From assembly GCA_029013165.1 (NCBI GenBank), contig JAQXMV010000133.1, forward strand, positions 1-24,075: a DNA stretch of 24,075 nt. Direction: 5' to 3'. Below, one piece after another: positions 15,870-23,384 of the stretch (positions are counted from its first letter, which is position 1; the number at the start of each line of letters is the position of its first letter). The DNA is from Oscillospiraceae bacterium. Lineage in GTDB: Bacteria; Bacillota; Clostridia; Oscillospirales; Acutalibacteraceae. The notes under the pieces are model-generated. The model did no database searches. It saw only the letters and a program-made list of their open reading frames with translations, and was not told where the DNA came from. The translations under genes and the position numbers were made by a program.

Positions 15870-15898
15870 ATTATATCTTGTTTTTGACCGTTTGTCAA
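15870..15898 (-). promoter_or_regulatory. Consensus sigma-A promoter of the yicC-to-rsgA operon
   Basis: On the minus strand TTGACA (15898-15893), a 17-base spacer and TATAAT (15875-15870) form a perfect match to the housekeeping promoter. Transcription should begin near 15863, giving a leader of about 55 bases before yicC. This is the only convincing promoter found ahead of the operon, and every gene downstream to rsgA is closely spaced. Confidence 0.9.
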
Positions 15899-15899
15899 A
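15883..15899. repeat. Inverted repeat over the -35 box (operator candidate)
   Basis: TTTGAC and GTCAAA are separated by five bases, a perfect six-base dyad that covers the -35 element of the operon promoter and reaches into the spacer. This is a usual place for a repressor dimer site. It may also be chance, since TTGACA itself supplies half the pattern. No cognate regulator is identified. Confidence 0.35.
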
Positions 15900-15920
15900 C
15901 AAATATAGGCTTTTGCGTCA

Positions 15921-16244
15921 TTATTTACAGCACTGACCCATCAGCGCCGTGGGAATATCACATTCATAGCCCCGATCGGTCTTGATAAATCCCATCTTAT
16001 GCAGTATATCTTTTACGCTCTCATCGGTTACGAGAGCCATGTAATAACCGCGCAAGGCGGCATAATTCAAAGCACTGCGAATCAACCCCTCAGCCGTGTA
16101 AGGCTTGTCCGAAGTATATGTTACCTCGGATATTACTGCGTATTTTTCTTCGAGCGCCAGGATACATTGACCGCAGGACACACCGTTTTCCTCGGCGGTA
16201 AAGTCTATATGCTTTTCTCTTTCTTCACCTTTAAAAGTTATCAT
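15921..16244 (-). CDS. Small cysteine-rich GNAT-like protein of unknown function
   Basis: 107 residues. The middle part resembles the acetyl-CoA-binding half of a GNAT fold: strands around YAVISEVTYTSDKPYTAEGLIRSALNY, an ALRGYYMALVTDES segment, and a KDILHKMGFIKTDRGYECDIP end, much like the final helix-strand of GNAT enzymes. A clear pyrophosphate-binding motif (Q/RxxGxG/A) is lacking, so activity is uncertain. Five cysteines stand out: C24 and C27 (VSCGQC), C95, and an end pair C105/C106 (MGQCCK). This pattern could bind a metal or a disulfide. AGGTG lies seven bases before the ATG. It follows rluB by 16 bases, so it is probably the last gene of that transcript; no terminator hairpin is seen before the yicC promoter. 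Confidence 0.6.
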   Translation of the reverse strand: MITFKGEEREKHIDFTAEENGVSCGQCILALEEKYAVISEVTYTSDKPYTAEGLIRSALNYAALRGYYMALVTDESVKDILHKMGFIKTDRGYECDIPTALMGQCCK

Positions 16245-16260
16245 ATCATCACACCTGTGA

Positions 16261-17004
16261 TTATTTCATTTTTCTGTCCATATCGGCGGCAAGCATCAGC
16301 TTTCTGACCTCTTCCTCCGTCAGATAACGCCAGGATCCCTGCTTGAGCATTCCGAGTTTTACCGAGCCAATAGCCGTACGCTTGAGGCGTGCCACCTCAA
16401 GGCCCACTGCTTCGCACATTTTGCGGATCTGACGGTTCCTACCCTCGTAAATGATGATCTCCAGCACCACTCTGCCCTCTTGTTTGGTGATGACATGAAT
16501 CTGAGCCGGAGCCGTCATTCTGCCGTCGATTTCAACGCCCGTTGACATTTTGATGAGCTGTTCCTCACTGACCGAGGGCCGCACAGTAACACGATATGTT
16601 TTGGGTACATGCTTCGTGGGATGTGTCATTGCGTTGGCAAATTCACCGTCGTTGGTAAACAGAAGCATACCCTCGCTTTCTCTGTCAAGGCGTCCCACGG
16701 GATAGACTCTGCCGGGCACATCTTTGATCAGTTCTGCCACACATTTTCTGTCCATTTCATCACTCATGGTGGTGATAAATCCTCTGGGTTTATGCAGAAG
16801 AACATAAGTATACTGCTTTTGTTTGACGATTTTCTTTCCGGAAACAGTCACCGTATCTTTGTTCGGCGTGATTTTATCACCTATGGCGGCAGGCTTGCCG
16901 TTGACCCTGACCTTGCCCTCACTGATGAGTTCCTCACTCTTTCGCCGCGAAGCGACGCCGCATTCAGCGAGATATTTCTGTAACCTGACTTTTGCGTCTG
17001 CCAT
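16261..17004 (-). CDS. rluB: 23S rRNA pseudouridine synthase RluB/RsuA family
   Basis: 247 residues. An N-terminal S4 RNA-binding domain (about 6-60: RLQKYLAECGVASRRKSEEL) is followed by the RsuA/RluB/E/F catalytic domain, with GRLDRESEGMLLFTNDG at 104-120 and catalytic aspartate D107. The YEGRNRQIRKMCEAVG motif follows. It makes pseudouridine in rRNA. RluB (position 2605 of 23S rRNA) is favoured by the neighbourhood, since rluB follows scpAB and a D,D-carboxypeptidase in Bacillus, but RsuA or RluF cannot be excluded from the motifs alone. The ATG has AAAGGA nine bases upstream. It is preceded by a structured 100-base gap. Confidence 0.9.
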   Translation of the reverse strand: MADAKVRLQKYLAECGVASRRKSEELISEGKVRVNGKPAAIGDKITPNKDTVTVSGKKIVKQKQYTYVLLHKPRGFITTMSDEMDRKCVAELIKDVPGRVYPVGRLDRESEGMLLFTNDGEFANAMTHPTKHVPKTYRVTVRPSVSEEQLIKMSTGVEIDGRMTAPAQIHVITKQEGRVVLEIIIYEGRNRQIRKMCEAVGLEVARLKRTAIGSVKLGMLKQGSWRYLTEEEVRKLMLAADMDRKMK

Positions 17005-17040
17005 AATTGTTTTCCTTTCGATACAGGGTAGCGGTTAAAG

Positions 17041-17089
17041 CCGAAACACCGAAAGTACAAATAAAGTATTACTTTCAGGCTGGGTTCGG
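17041..17089 (-). other. Imperfect hairpin in the carboxypeptidase-rluB gap
   Basis: The 100-base gap between the two genes is able to fold on the minus strand: CCGAA/UUCGG at the base, an internal loop, CC/GG, then GAAAGUA/UACUUUC around a 12-base loop. It is followed by CUUUAACC, not a clear U-run. It may slow or stop some transcripts before rluB or protect the RNA end. The stem is broken and AU-rich, so this is a weak candidate. Confidence 0.3.
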
Positions 17090-17104
17090 GTTATTCTTTT
17101 CACC

Positions 17105-18223
17105 CTATCTGAATATATCTTTTATCTTATCCCAAAGGCGCGAAAAAAAACCGCGTTCTTCTTCGGCAAGGGCCTCTATATTGCCGGCGGAAACGATCGG
17201 CACCTCGGCTAAAAGGTTCTCACCGCGCAGAAACTGCACCCTTCCGACAACCTCGCCTTTTTTGATGGGAGCGTAGAGAAATTTCGGCAGAAAGACCTTT
17301 TGGGTCGTCTTGCTATCACTGCCGATATAATCGAGTGTGATTCGATCCGGACTGGTGCGAAGAGCCACGCTGTTCCCACAGCCGCCGACAACGGTCACCG
17401 ATTTCGGTATCCGCGGAACATATTCCTCATGCTTTGCCAAAGAATAGCCGTAATCATAGAGCTTGCTGTGATCGTTCCAGTCGTCGGGCGCATTCAGCGT
17501 CACGGCTATCAGAGTGATCCCCTCCCGTTCACAGGCGGAAACCAGGCATCGACCGCTTTTTTTGGTGAAACCGGTCTTGATACCAAAAACGCCCTCGCAG
17601 GAGCGCAGTAGCCTATTGTGATTCGAGAAAGTTACCTTGATACCGGGTTCAATATAATCAACGGTTTTGGTCTTACTGGAGCAGATTTCGCGAAAAGTCT
17701 CGTTTTTGATGGCCGCCGCAGCCAACTTTGCCATATCGGCGGCTGTGGTATAATGATCCGGACTGTCCAGTCCCGACGCCGTGACAAAATTCGTCGAAGT
17801 CATACCCAGCTCATGGGCTCTTTCATTCATCATGACGGCAAAATTTTCTTCGCTTCCTGCCAGAAAAGTGGCCGTCAGCAAGGCCGCATCGTTACCGGAC
17901 TCCAAAAGCATACCGTAAACCAGTGCTTCCACTGTCAGCTGATATCCGGGCTTCAGTCCGATGGAAGTGCCCTCTGTCAGCAGCTTACCCGCCGTGACAA
18001 CACAGTCTAGCTTGCCGGATTCCACAGCCAGCAGCGCCGTCATGATCTTCGTGGTGCTGGCCATGGAGCAGACGGTGTCAGCCTCTTTCTCACAGATAAC
18101 AGCCCCAGTGTCAGCGTCTATCAGGATAAAACGCTGAGCGCTCACGGAGGGAAAGCCTACTGCTGTTACCGGAAAGGCTAAAAGCACCATCAGTATAAAA
18201 GTAGTGAATATCTTTTTTATCAA
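17105..18223 (-). CDS. D-alanyl-D-alanine carboxypeptidase (S11, DacF/DacB type)
   Basis: 372 residues from the TTG at 18223. A signal peptide covers about 1-29, with cleavage likely after the VSA preceding QRFILID. The serine penicillin-binding triad is complete: S56-T-T-K59 (MASTTKIM), SGN 109-111 (LESGNDAA) and KTG 216-218 (GIKTGFT). A C-terminal PBP5-like beta domain (about 270-345) and an amphipathic tail (SRLWDKIKDIF) for membrane contact follow. It trims the terminal D-Ala from peptidoglycan stem peptides. The GTG at 18235 has no usable ribosome binding site, whereas TTG 18223 has AGGTGG eight bases upstream, inside a stable hairpin. Its place after scpAB-DUF2953-ytfJ suggests DacF or DacB, the sporulation paralogues, but vegetative DacA-like use is possible. 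Confidence 0.92.
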   Translation of the reverse strand: MIKKIFTTFILMVLLAFPVTAVGFPSVSAQRFILIDADTGAVICEKEADTVCSMASTTKIMTALLAVESGKLDCVVTAGKLLTEGTSIGLKPGYQLTVEALVYGMLLESGNDAALLTATFLAGSEENFAVMMNERAHELGMTSTNFVTASGLDSPDHYTTAADMAKLAAAAIKNETFREICSSKTKTVDYIEPGIKVTFSNHNRLLRSCEGVFGIKTGFTKKSGRCLVSACEREGITLIAVTLNAPDDWNDHSKLYDYGYSLAKHEEYVPRIPKSVTVVGGCGNSVALRTSPDRITLDYIGSDSKTTQKVFLPKFLYAPIKKGEVVGRVQFLRGENLLAEVPIVSAGNIEALAEEERGFFSRLWDKIKDIFR

Positions 18224-18228
18224 CAAAG

Positions 18229-18265
18229 CAACCACCTGCCGATTATATTAATATGCAGGCGGTTG
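18229..18265 (-). promoter_or_regulatory. Hairpin that pairs the carboxypeptidase ribosome binding site
   Basis: In minus-strand RNA CAACCGCCUGC (18265-18255) pairs fully with GCAGGUGGUUG (18239-18229): 11 bp including one G-U, with a 15-base AU-rich loop. The 3' arm contains the AGGTGG ribosome binding site, so the folded form would hide it. The same position is an A-C mismatch in plus-strand RNA, which favours function on the coding strand. A weak terminator for ytfJ (followed by CUUUGUUG) is an alternative reading. Confidence 0.5.
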
Positions 18266-18289
18266 ACTTTAAATTAATAAATTTTGAAA

Positions 18290-18691
18290 TTACAGCTCTT
18301 CTACGGGAGCCTCGGGAACATCCTTCTTGGTCTTATTGATAAGGCCGGTAACCTTGTCAAACATTTCGGGAACAAGGTTGACAACTCTTTCAGCCGCGTT
18401 GTCATAGGCGGTGATATGCTTGAGAGTTACCTCTCCGCCATTGATAACGAGGAAAGCCACGGGTGTGATGGTGACACCAGCTCCGCCGCCGCCGCCGAAA
18501 AGCTCGTTACTGCCTTTGGAGGGGAAGTCGGCGCCGCCGGAGGCAAAGCCGTATGTAACCTTGGAAACGGGGATAATGGTTGTGCCGCCCTCGGCATAAA
18601 TGGCTTCGCCGATGATCGTGCTGGTATCAACCAGATCGCGGATCTTGTCGATTGTGGAAGCGAGAATTGCACCTGCTGATTTTTCTGACAT
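18290..18691 (-). CDS. ytfJ: GerW family sporulation protein YtfJ
   Basis: 133 residues. The stretch GEAIYAEGGTTIIPVSKVTYG, then FASGGADF, a glycine cluster (FGGGGGAGVTITPVAFLVI) and the run up to VTLKHI are the GerW/YtfJ signature. The B. subtilis homologue is a forespore protein needed for normal spore germination lysis by SleB. The C-terminus (INKTKKDVPEAPVEEL) is a charged tail. It follows the DUF2953 gene by 35 bases, the same pairing as ytfI-ytfJ in B. subtilis. The ATG has AAAGGATG nine bases upstream. This supports a spore-forming host or a recent ancestor. Confidence 0.92.
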   Translation of the reverse strand: MSEKSAGAILASTIDKIRDLVDTSTIIGEAIYAEGGTTIIPVSKVTYGFASGGADFPSKGSNELFGGGGGAGVTITPVAFLVINGGEVTLKHITAYDNAAERVVNLVPEMFDKVTGLINKTKKDVPEAPVEEL

Positions 18692-18726
18692 GATTTATTT
18701 CATCCTTTCATTATTTACTGAGTCAA

Positions 18727-19449
18727 TTATTTACTGTTTACCGGCTCAGCACTTTGAGGCTGACCGTCGGTTGTCTGCGGATTTTTATTTTTGGCACCCT
18801 TGAGGAACTTCAGCAACACCTTGAAAAGGAGTCTGAACACCATAGCGATGGTGGCGTTGATGATCTTCCTGACGGTGATATTCATGTCAATATAAAGCTC
18901 GCCCTCGGTGTTATTGGCAAGGAAGTCGGGCTCCACATTGACCTCATATTTTCTGACCAGATGATGGGAACAGATATAGCCGAACACCGGATAAACCTGC
19001 TGACAGGTCTTGCCGTACTTGATGGCAGTGGCTGCCGCGTCACCGGTTCCGACACTGATATAAAGCTCAATATCATCAAACACGATACTCTTAAATATTT
19101 TTCCGCCGTATTTTCCTAAGATTTTGCCGAGATTTGTGATGACAGTCATCATGCCGTCATAGCCGTTTGCTTTCACCATCTCAAGAATCGGATTCGGTTT
19201 TTTCGGCCCATCGGGTTCTTTCGGCTTTTCCTCCTCCGGCGGTTTCTCTTTTTTGGCCTTTGGCTTCTTTTCTTTTTTCTTTTTGTTCGGATCCGTCGGC
19301 AGGATATTCAGCTTAATAAACAGATATCTGATGCTGACATTGATTTTGTCGTCAAACCCCAAAGAAACATGAACGGGGATCGACAAAACAAGAATGAAAA
19401 AAGCAATAATTCCGAAGAGGATACAAAGAAAAATCTGAAAACCTGTCAC
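18727..19449 (-). CDS. DUF2953 membrane-anchored protein (YtfI-like)
   Basis: 240 residues. One N-terminal membrane helix (about 4-26) is followed by a beta segment (VHVSLGFDDKINVSIRYLF), a Lys/Pro/Glu-rich low-complexity linker at about 57-87, and the DUF2953 domain. Typical of the family are the YISVGTGDAAATAIKYG stretch (about 131-147) and the VNVEPDF-to-GELYIDMNI region (about 172-191). A second hydrophobic stretch lies near 200-217. The function is unknown; the gene is nearly always next to ytfJ, hinting at a shared role in sporulation. The start codon is GTG, with GAGGGG seven bases upstream. The gap to scpB is 33 bases. Confidence 0.85.
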   Translation of the reverse strand: MTGFQIFLCILFGIIAFFILVLSIPVHVSLGFDDKINVSIRYLFIKLNILPTDPNKKKKEKKPKAKKEKPPEEEKPKEPDGPKKPNPILEMVKANGYDGMMTVITNLGKILGKYGGKIFKSIVFDDIELYISVGTGDAAATAIKYGKTCQQVYPVFGYICSHHLVRKYEVNVEPDFLANNTEGELYIDMNITVRKIINATIAMVFRLLFKVLLKFLKGAKNKNPQTTDGQPQSAEPVNSK

Positions 19450-19482
19450 TTTTTCACCCCTCTTACTTTCTCAGTATATATG

Positions 19483-20106
19483 TTACTCTAAATTTTGATT
19501 TTCGTCAACCTTAATTTCAAAATCTGTTGCCTTTGCGCTGAAATTTTTCTCATTTTTTTCTTCCGTTCCCTCAGCATCATCCTCTTTTGTGCTGTTTTCC
19601 TCCGGAAGAGGCGGCAGTTCATCAAGAGATGAAATACAAAAACAGCGAAGAAATTCAGGCGTTGTGCCATAAATCAGCGGACGGCCGGGAAGATCCAGCC
19701 TGCCTTTTTCTTCGATCAGAGACTTACTGCACAGCGAAGAGATGACGCCGGAGCAGTCCACGCCCCGAATCTGCTCAACAAAAGCCTTAGTCACCGGCTG
19801 ATTATAAGCAATGATGGCCAGCACCTCAAAAGCCGCCTGAGAAAGGGGTGCGTTCTTTTTCACTTCAATGACGCTGCGAATACTGTCGGCAAATTTTCGT
19901 TTTGTACAAAGCTGATATCTGTTTTCCAGCCGCAGCAGACAAATACCGTATTCATCGCTTTCATATTTTTCGCCCAGTTCTCTGAGAGCCTGCTCAACGA
20001 TGATCTCGTCGAGCTCAAGGGCAACGCATAAACGCTCAATTTCAATAGGCTCCCCCACTGCAAAAAGCACCGCTTCCAGCAGAGGGATTATTTCACAGTT
20101 TTCCAT
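19483..20106 (-). CDS. scpB: Segregation and condensation protein ScpB
   Basis: 207 residues with two winged-helix domains: ENCEIIPLLEAVLFAVGEPIEI at the N-terminus, then LSQAAFEVLAIIAYNQPVTKAFVEQIRG and the conserved GRLDLPGRPLIYGTTPEFLRCF end of the core. ScpB dimers bind ScpA in the SMC condensin complex. The last 40 residues are acidic and lysine-mixed with no clear fold. The ATG directly abuts the scpA stop, and its ribosome binding site (GGAAGAGG) lies in the end of scpA, so the partner proteins are made together. Confidence 0.95.
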   Translation of the reverse strand: MENCEIIPLLEAVLFAVGEPIEIERLCVALELDEIIVEQALRELGEKYESDEYGICLLRLENRYQLCTKRKFADSIRSVIEVKKNAPLSQAAFEVLAIIAYNQPVTKAFVEQIRGVDCSGVISSLCSKSLIEEKGRLDLPGRPLIYGTTPEFLRCFCISSLDELPPLPEENSTKEDDAEGTEEKNEKNFSAKATDFEIKVDENQNLE

Positions 20107-20874
20107 TTATTTAACCTCTTCCTTTTCGTCTGCGGAAAACTCACTGACAAGCAGTTCGCCGCCGTCGTCCTCAGGATCCACTTTCACCACCTGAGCTTTG
20201 TCGCCGAAGCCGTAGACCTTGATCCGGTTCGCCTTGATCAGCTCAAGCATGGCAAGAAAGGTCGCAACCATTTCGGAGCGTGAACCCGTGTCATAAAAAA
20301 ACTCACCGAATTTTCGTTTAATACCGTGTTTCAGCTTGCCGAAAACACCGGAAACCCGAGAGCTGACCGAAACAATTTTTCGGGAAACGATGGCGGAAAA
20401 GGCTTCCAGCGGCGGCGGCAGCTTGCGCCTGGCACGGCCGACGGCCGCTATATAGCTTCTGAACAGTTCATCGCTCTCATGGAGTCGTTCATATTTTTTA
20501 TCGGTCTCAATTTTCATAGTGTCTCGGTAAAAATAATCAAAACCCTCGGCGGACTCAGAGAGCTTCGCCGCCATGATCTTACAGTCACGGTATTCCAGCA
20601 ATTCACCCGTCAGCTCGCTTTTCAGCTGCTCGGCCTCCTCATAGACAGGAAGCAAGGACACGGACTTAATGTAGACCAGCCTTGCGGCCATTTCCAAAAA
20701 GTCGCTGGCGATCTCCATGTCCGCTTCTTCCATACGGCGGACATAATCCACATATTGCTCCACAAGCTCGAAAATCGGTATATCGTTTATATCCAGCTTA
20801 TGCTTGCTGATCAGGTGCAAAAGAAGATCGAGAGGACCTTCAAAAACATCTAATTTATACTGTATTGCTTCCAT
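20107..20874 (-). CDS. scpA: Segregation and condensation protein ScpA
   Basis: 255 residues. This is the kleisin subunit of SMC-ScpAB. The N-terminal FEGPLDLLLHLISKHKLDINDIPI motif binds the SMC neck, the LEMAARLVYIKSVSLLP helix is typical, and a C-terminal winged helix (about 190-235, VATFLAMLELIKANRIKVYG) binds the SMC head. The ATG has AGGA seven bases upstream, 12 bases past the M50 protease gene. Confidence 0.95.
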   Translation of the reverse strand: MEAIQYKLDVFEGPLDLLLHLISKHKLDINDIPIFELVEQYVDYVRRMEEADMEIASDFLEMAARLVYIKSVSLLPVYEEAEQLKSELTGELLEYRDCKIMAAKLSESAEGFDYFYRDTMKIETDKKYERLHESDELFRSYIAAVGRARRKLPPPLEAFSAIVSRKIVSVSSRVSGVFGKLKHGIKRKFGEFFYDTGSRSEMVATFLAMLELIKANRIKVYGFGDKAQVVKVDPEDDGGELLVSEFSADEKEEVK

Positions 20875-20886
20875 CGAATCGTCCTA

Positions 20887-21555
20887 TCAAACAAAAATCA
20901 TTGAACAGAGCTTGAAAATCAGTCTCTGTATTGCCGTAGTGGCAATGGAAATCGGTGTATCCAGCACTCCGGTGACAATCAGCAGAAAGACGCCTAACAC
21001 AATATAACGCTCATACTGCATGACTTTATAGTAATACTTGGAGGGGATCAGCAGGCTGAGTATGCGCGATCCGTCAAGAGGCGGAATGGGAATCATATTA
21101 AACACAGCCAGAGAAATATTGATCTGGGCGGCCAGCATGAAAAACATCGCAATGTAATACATCATCTCATTGGAAGCCAGCTTGAAGCCGAATAGGCAAT
21201 AAAGGAACATGAAGATGATGGCCATAATGATATTGGAAACGGGACCTGCAAAAGCCGTCAGCGCCATGTGCTGTCTGTGTTTGCCGCGCTTGAAATTATT
21301 CATATTGACAGGCACAGCCTTGGCATAGCCAAAACCGACGAGCAATATCATCAGAGCGCCGAGAGGGTCAATATGCGCCAGGGGATTCAGGGTCATTCTG
21401 CCCTTGAGACGGGCGGTCTCATCGCCCAGCTTATAAGCGACAAAAGCATGGGCATATTCATGAATCGGTAAGACGCAGAAGATGATAAAAATTCTGACGC
21501 ATAGATTGATCACAAGATCTATGGACAGACCGTTACGAAGTAAATCAAAAATCAT
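20887..21555 (-). CDS. Site-2 protease-like M50 membrane metallopeptidase
   Basis: 222 residues, mostly membrane segments. The zinc motif HEYAH is at 32-36 in the second helix, followed by GRMTLNPLAHIDPLG (52-66). The third zinc ligand is D161 in NMIPIPPLDGSR (153-164). This is the short, PDZ-less YwhC/YdgG-like class of the S2P family. Its substrate is not known; it is expected to cut within membranes. It overlaps the prmC stop by four bases (ATGA). It sits between prmC and scpA, a common clostridial arrangement. Confidence 0.93.
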   Translation of the reverse strand: MIFDLLRNGLSIDLVINLCVRIFIIFCVLPIHEYAHAFVAYKLGDETARLKGRMTLNPLAHIDPLGALMILLVGFGYAKAVPVNMNNFKRGKHRQHMALTAFAGPVSNIIMAIIFMFLYCLFGFKLASNEMMYYIAMFFMLAAQINISLAVFNMIPIPPLDGSRILSLLIPSKYYYKVMQYERYIVLGVFLLIVTGVLDTPISIATTAIQRLIFKLCSMIFV

Positions 21556-22406
21556 GTATCCGGTTTCTTCCTTCCTATAACTATTCTCTGTATACCGTTG
21601 AAATCCTGCAGGATTTCAGTGTGAAAATTTATTTCCGAAAGCAGCTGCGCGATAGAAACTGCCTGATCTTCGCCGCATTCCACAGCGATCAAACCGTCAT
21701 CTTTCAGCAAAGCGGTCCACCTGTCAACCAGCACGCGATAAAACATCAGGCCGTCCACTCCCCCATCCAGAGCCATTTCCGGTTCTTTCTGCACCTCCTG
21801 CTGGAGAAAGGGCAACTCTGCACTTCTGATATAAGGTGGGTTGCTGACGATCACATCACATTTCGGAAAAAGAGAAAGCGTCTCCTGCGACAGGACATCA
21901 CCATGAATGATTTTTGCACTGCCTGCAAGGAGTGCGTCGTTATTCTTTTTGGTGTATTCGATAGCTTTTTCGGAAAGTTCCAGAAGCCAAACCTCACTGT
22001 CGCTTCGTTCCGCTTTCAGCGTAATGCCGATACAGCCGCTTCCTGCGCAAAGATCGAGGATAACGGGAGAAACCTTTCCATCAATCCGGCTCAGAACGGC
22101 CTGACACAGTTCTTCGGTTTCAGGGCGCGGAATCAGCACACCCTCACCGACAGAAAAAGTTCTGCCCATAAAATCCCATTCGCCGAGAATATACTGCAAG
22201 GGGATTCCCCGGCATCGTTCACTGATCATTTTTTTCGCCTGGGCCATGTCTGCCGCGCTCAACTCGCCGTACCCTGCCAGAATGAAAGATGTATAATCCA
22301 AACGAAGCACCTGCTGTAGGATCATTCTCGCCTCAAAGTCAGCGCTTTCCGTTCCGGCTTTACGAAGCCTTTCTGCCGCAGACTTCAGGTACTCACGCAA
22401 AGTCAT
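21552..22406 (-). CDS. prmC: Peptide chain release factor N5-glutamine methyltransferase
   Basis: 284 residues. The N-terminal helical domain contacts the release factor (GIPLQYILGEWDFMG, 67-81). The SAM site is DLCAGSGCIG (118-127) and the catalytic glutamine-binding motif NPPYI is at 189-193. IPRPETE (92-98) is typical of PrmC and separates it from the ribosomal methyltransferase PrmB. It methylates the GGQ glutamine of RF1/RF2. It overlaps the yqhQ stop and the M50 gene start by four bases each, so the three are co-translated. Confidence 0.96.
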   Translation of the reverse strand: MTLREYLKSAAERLRKAGTESADFEARMILQQVLRLDYTSFILAGYGELSAADMAQAKKMISERCRGIPLQYILGEWDFMGRTFSVGEGVLIPRPETEELCQAVLSRIDGKVSPVILDLCAGSGCIGITLKAERSDSEVWLLELSEKAIEYTKKNNDALLAGSAKIIHGDVLSQETLSLFPKCDVIVSNPPYIRSAELPFLQQEVQKEPEMALDGGVDGLMFYRVLVDRWTALLKDDGLIAVECGEDQAVSIAQLLSEINFHTEILQDFNGIQRIVIGRKKPDT

Positions 22407-23380
22407 ATAGCATCGTCCTTGGGATCATCTGTGATGACCGCCTGAAAAGCGGCAAGAGCGACTTCAATCATGTCGTCGTCGGGCTCCTTGGTGGTGAGGC
22501 GCTGCATCCAGAGACCCGGTGCCGACAGAACCCTGACAAGAAGATTATCGTGTCTTCCGGCGTATTTTATAAATTCATAGCTGATTCCCGTCACCAAAGG
22601 TAAAATCAATATTTTGATCAGCATCCACACCAACGTCTGATTGCGCAGCTCTGGAAAAGCAACGGAAATCACCGAAGAAATGATCACGCTGATAATGATG
22701 ATCACGAAAATGAAACTGGTGCCGCAGCGCGGATGAAACCGCGACTGCTTACGGACATTCTCAACGGTGAGTTCCAGACCGTTCTCATAGCAAAAAATCG
22801 TCTTATGCTCGGCGCCGTGATACATAAATGTGCGCCTGATGTCTTTCATCATGGACACCGCCGCCAGGTAGATGACAAAAATGATCATTCGGATGATGCC
22901 CTCAAAGAGAGCGCGGTAATTTGTGAGCGTTTCCCCGGCGAGTTTGTTGATGAAATTGACCGTCACTGTAGGAAGATAGAAAAACAGCGCAAAGGCAAGC
23001 AAAACACCGAGAACAGAAGCAACGGCCGTCAAAGCGCCCATCACTTTCTTACTCAGATGCTCACTGAGCCATTTATCCAGCTTCGATGAGTTTTCGTCGC
23101 TTTCCTCGATATCTTCGAGCCCTGACTTTTCCGCGGAAATCATCAGGCACTTATATCCGAAAACCATGGACTCTATGTAAGCCACCAGTCCGCGGATCAG
23201 TGGCCAGCCGAAGGGCTTAAACTTGTCCTTGGCATGCTTGAATTCCAGCATCTGGGTGTCTATTCCGCCGTCAGGCATTCTGACAGACAGCGCGGCTCCT
23301 TTCGGGCCGTTCATCATGATGCCCTCGATGAGGGCCTGTCCGCCTACGCTGGTTTTGTGCAGTAATTTATTGTTACCCAT
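22403..23380 (-). CDS. DUF1385 membrane protein YqhQ
   Basis: 325 residues. The family signature VGGQALIEGIMMNGP is near the N-terminus (12-26), followed by membrane segments at about 117-140, 157-177, 218-243 and 248-268. The motifs YHGAEHKTIFCYENG and SRFHPRCGTSFIFV contain conserved His and Cys residues and suggest metal or catalytic use, but the function is unknown. In Clostridia yqhQ is usually next to prmC and prfA; here prmC follows directly, while prfA is not seen. The ATG has AAGGAGG nine bases upstream, in the end of the histidine kinase gene (4-base gap). Confidence 0.88.
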   Translation of the reverse strand: MGNNKLLHKTSVGGQALIEGIMMNGPKGAALSVRMPDGGIDTQMLEFKHAKDKFKPFGWPLIRGLVAYIESMVFGYKCLMISAEKSGLEDIEESDENSSKLDKWLSEHLSKKVMGALTAVASVLGVLLAFALFFYLPTVTVNFINKLAGETLTNYRALFEGIIRMIIFVIYLAAVSMMKDIRRTFMYHGAEHKTIFCYENGLELTVENVRKQSRFHPRCGTSFIFVIIIISVIISSVISVAFPELRNQTLVWMLIKILILPLVTGISYEFIKYAGRHDNLLVRVLSAPGLWMQRLTTKEPDDDMIEVALAAFQAVITDDPKDDAI

Positions 23381-23384
23381 TCAT

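Noticed and set aside
18242..18247. TATAAT in the loop of the carboxypeptidase hairpin as a promoter
   Set aside because: No -35 element lies 16-18 bases upstream, and a start there would fall inside the hairpin, leaving no ribosome binding site for TTG 18223 before the message.
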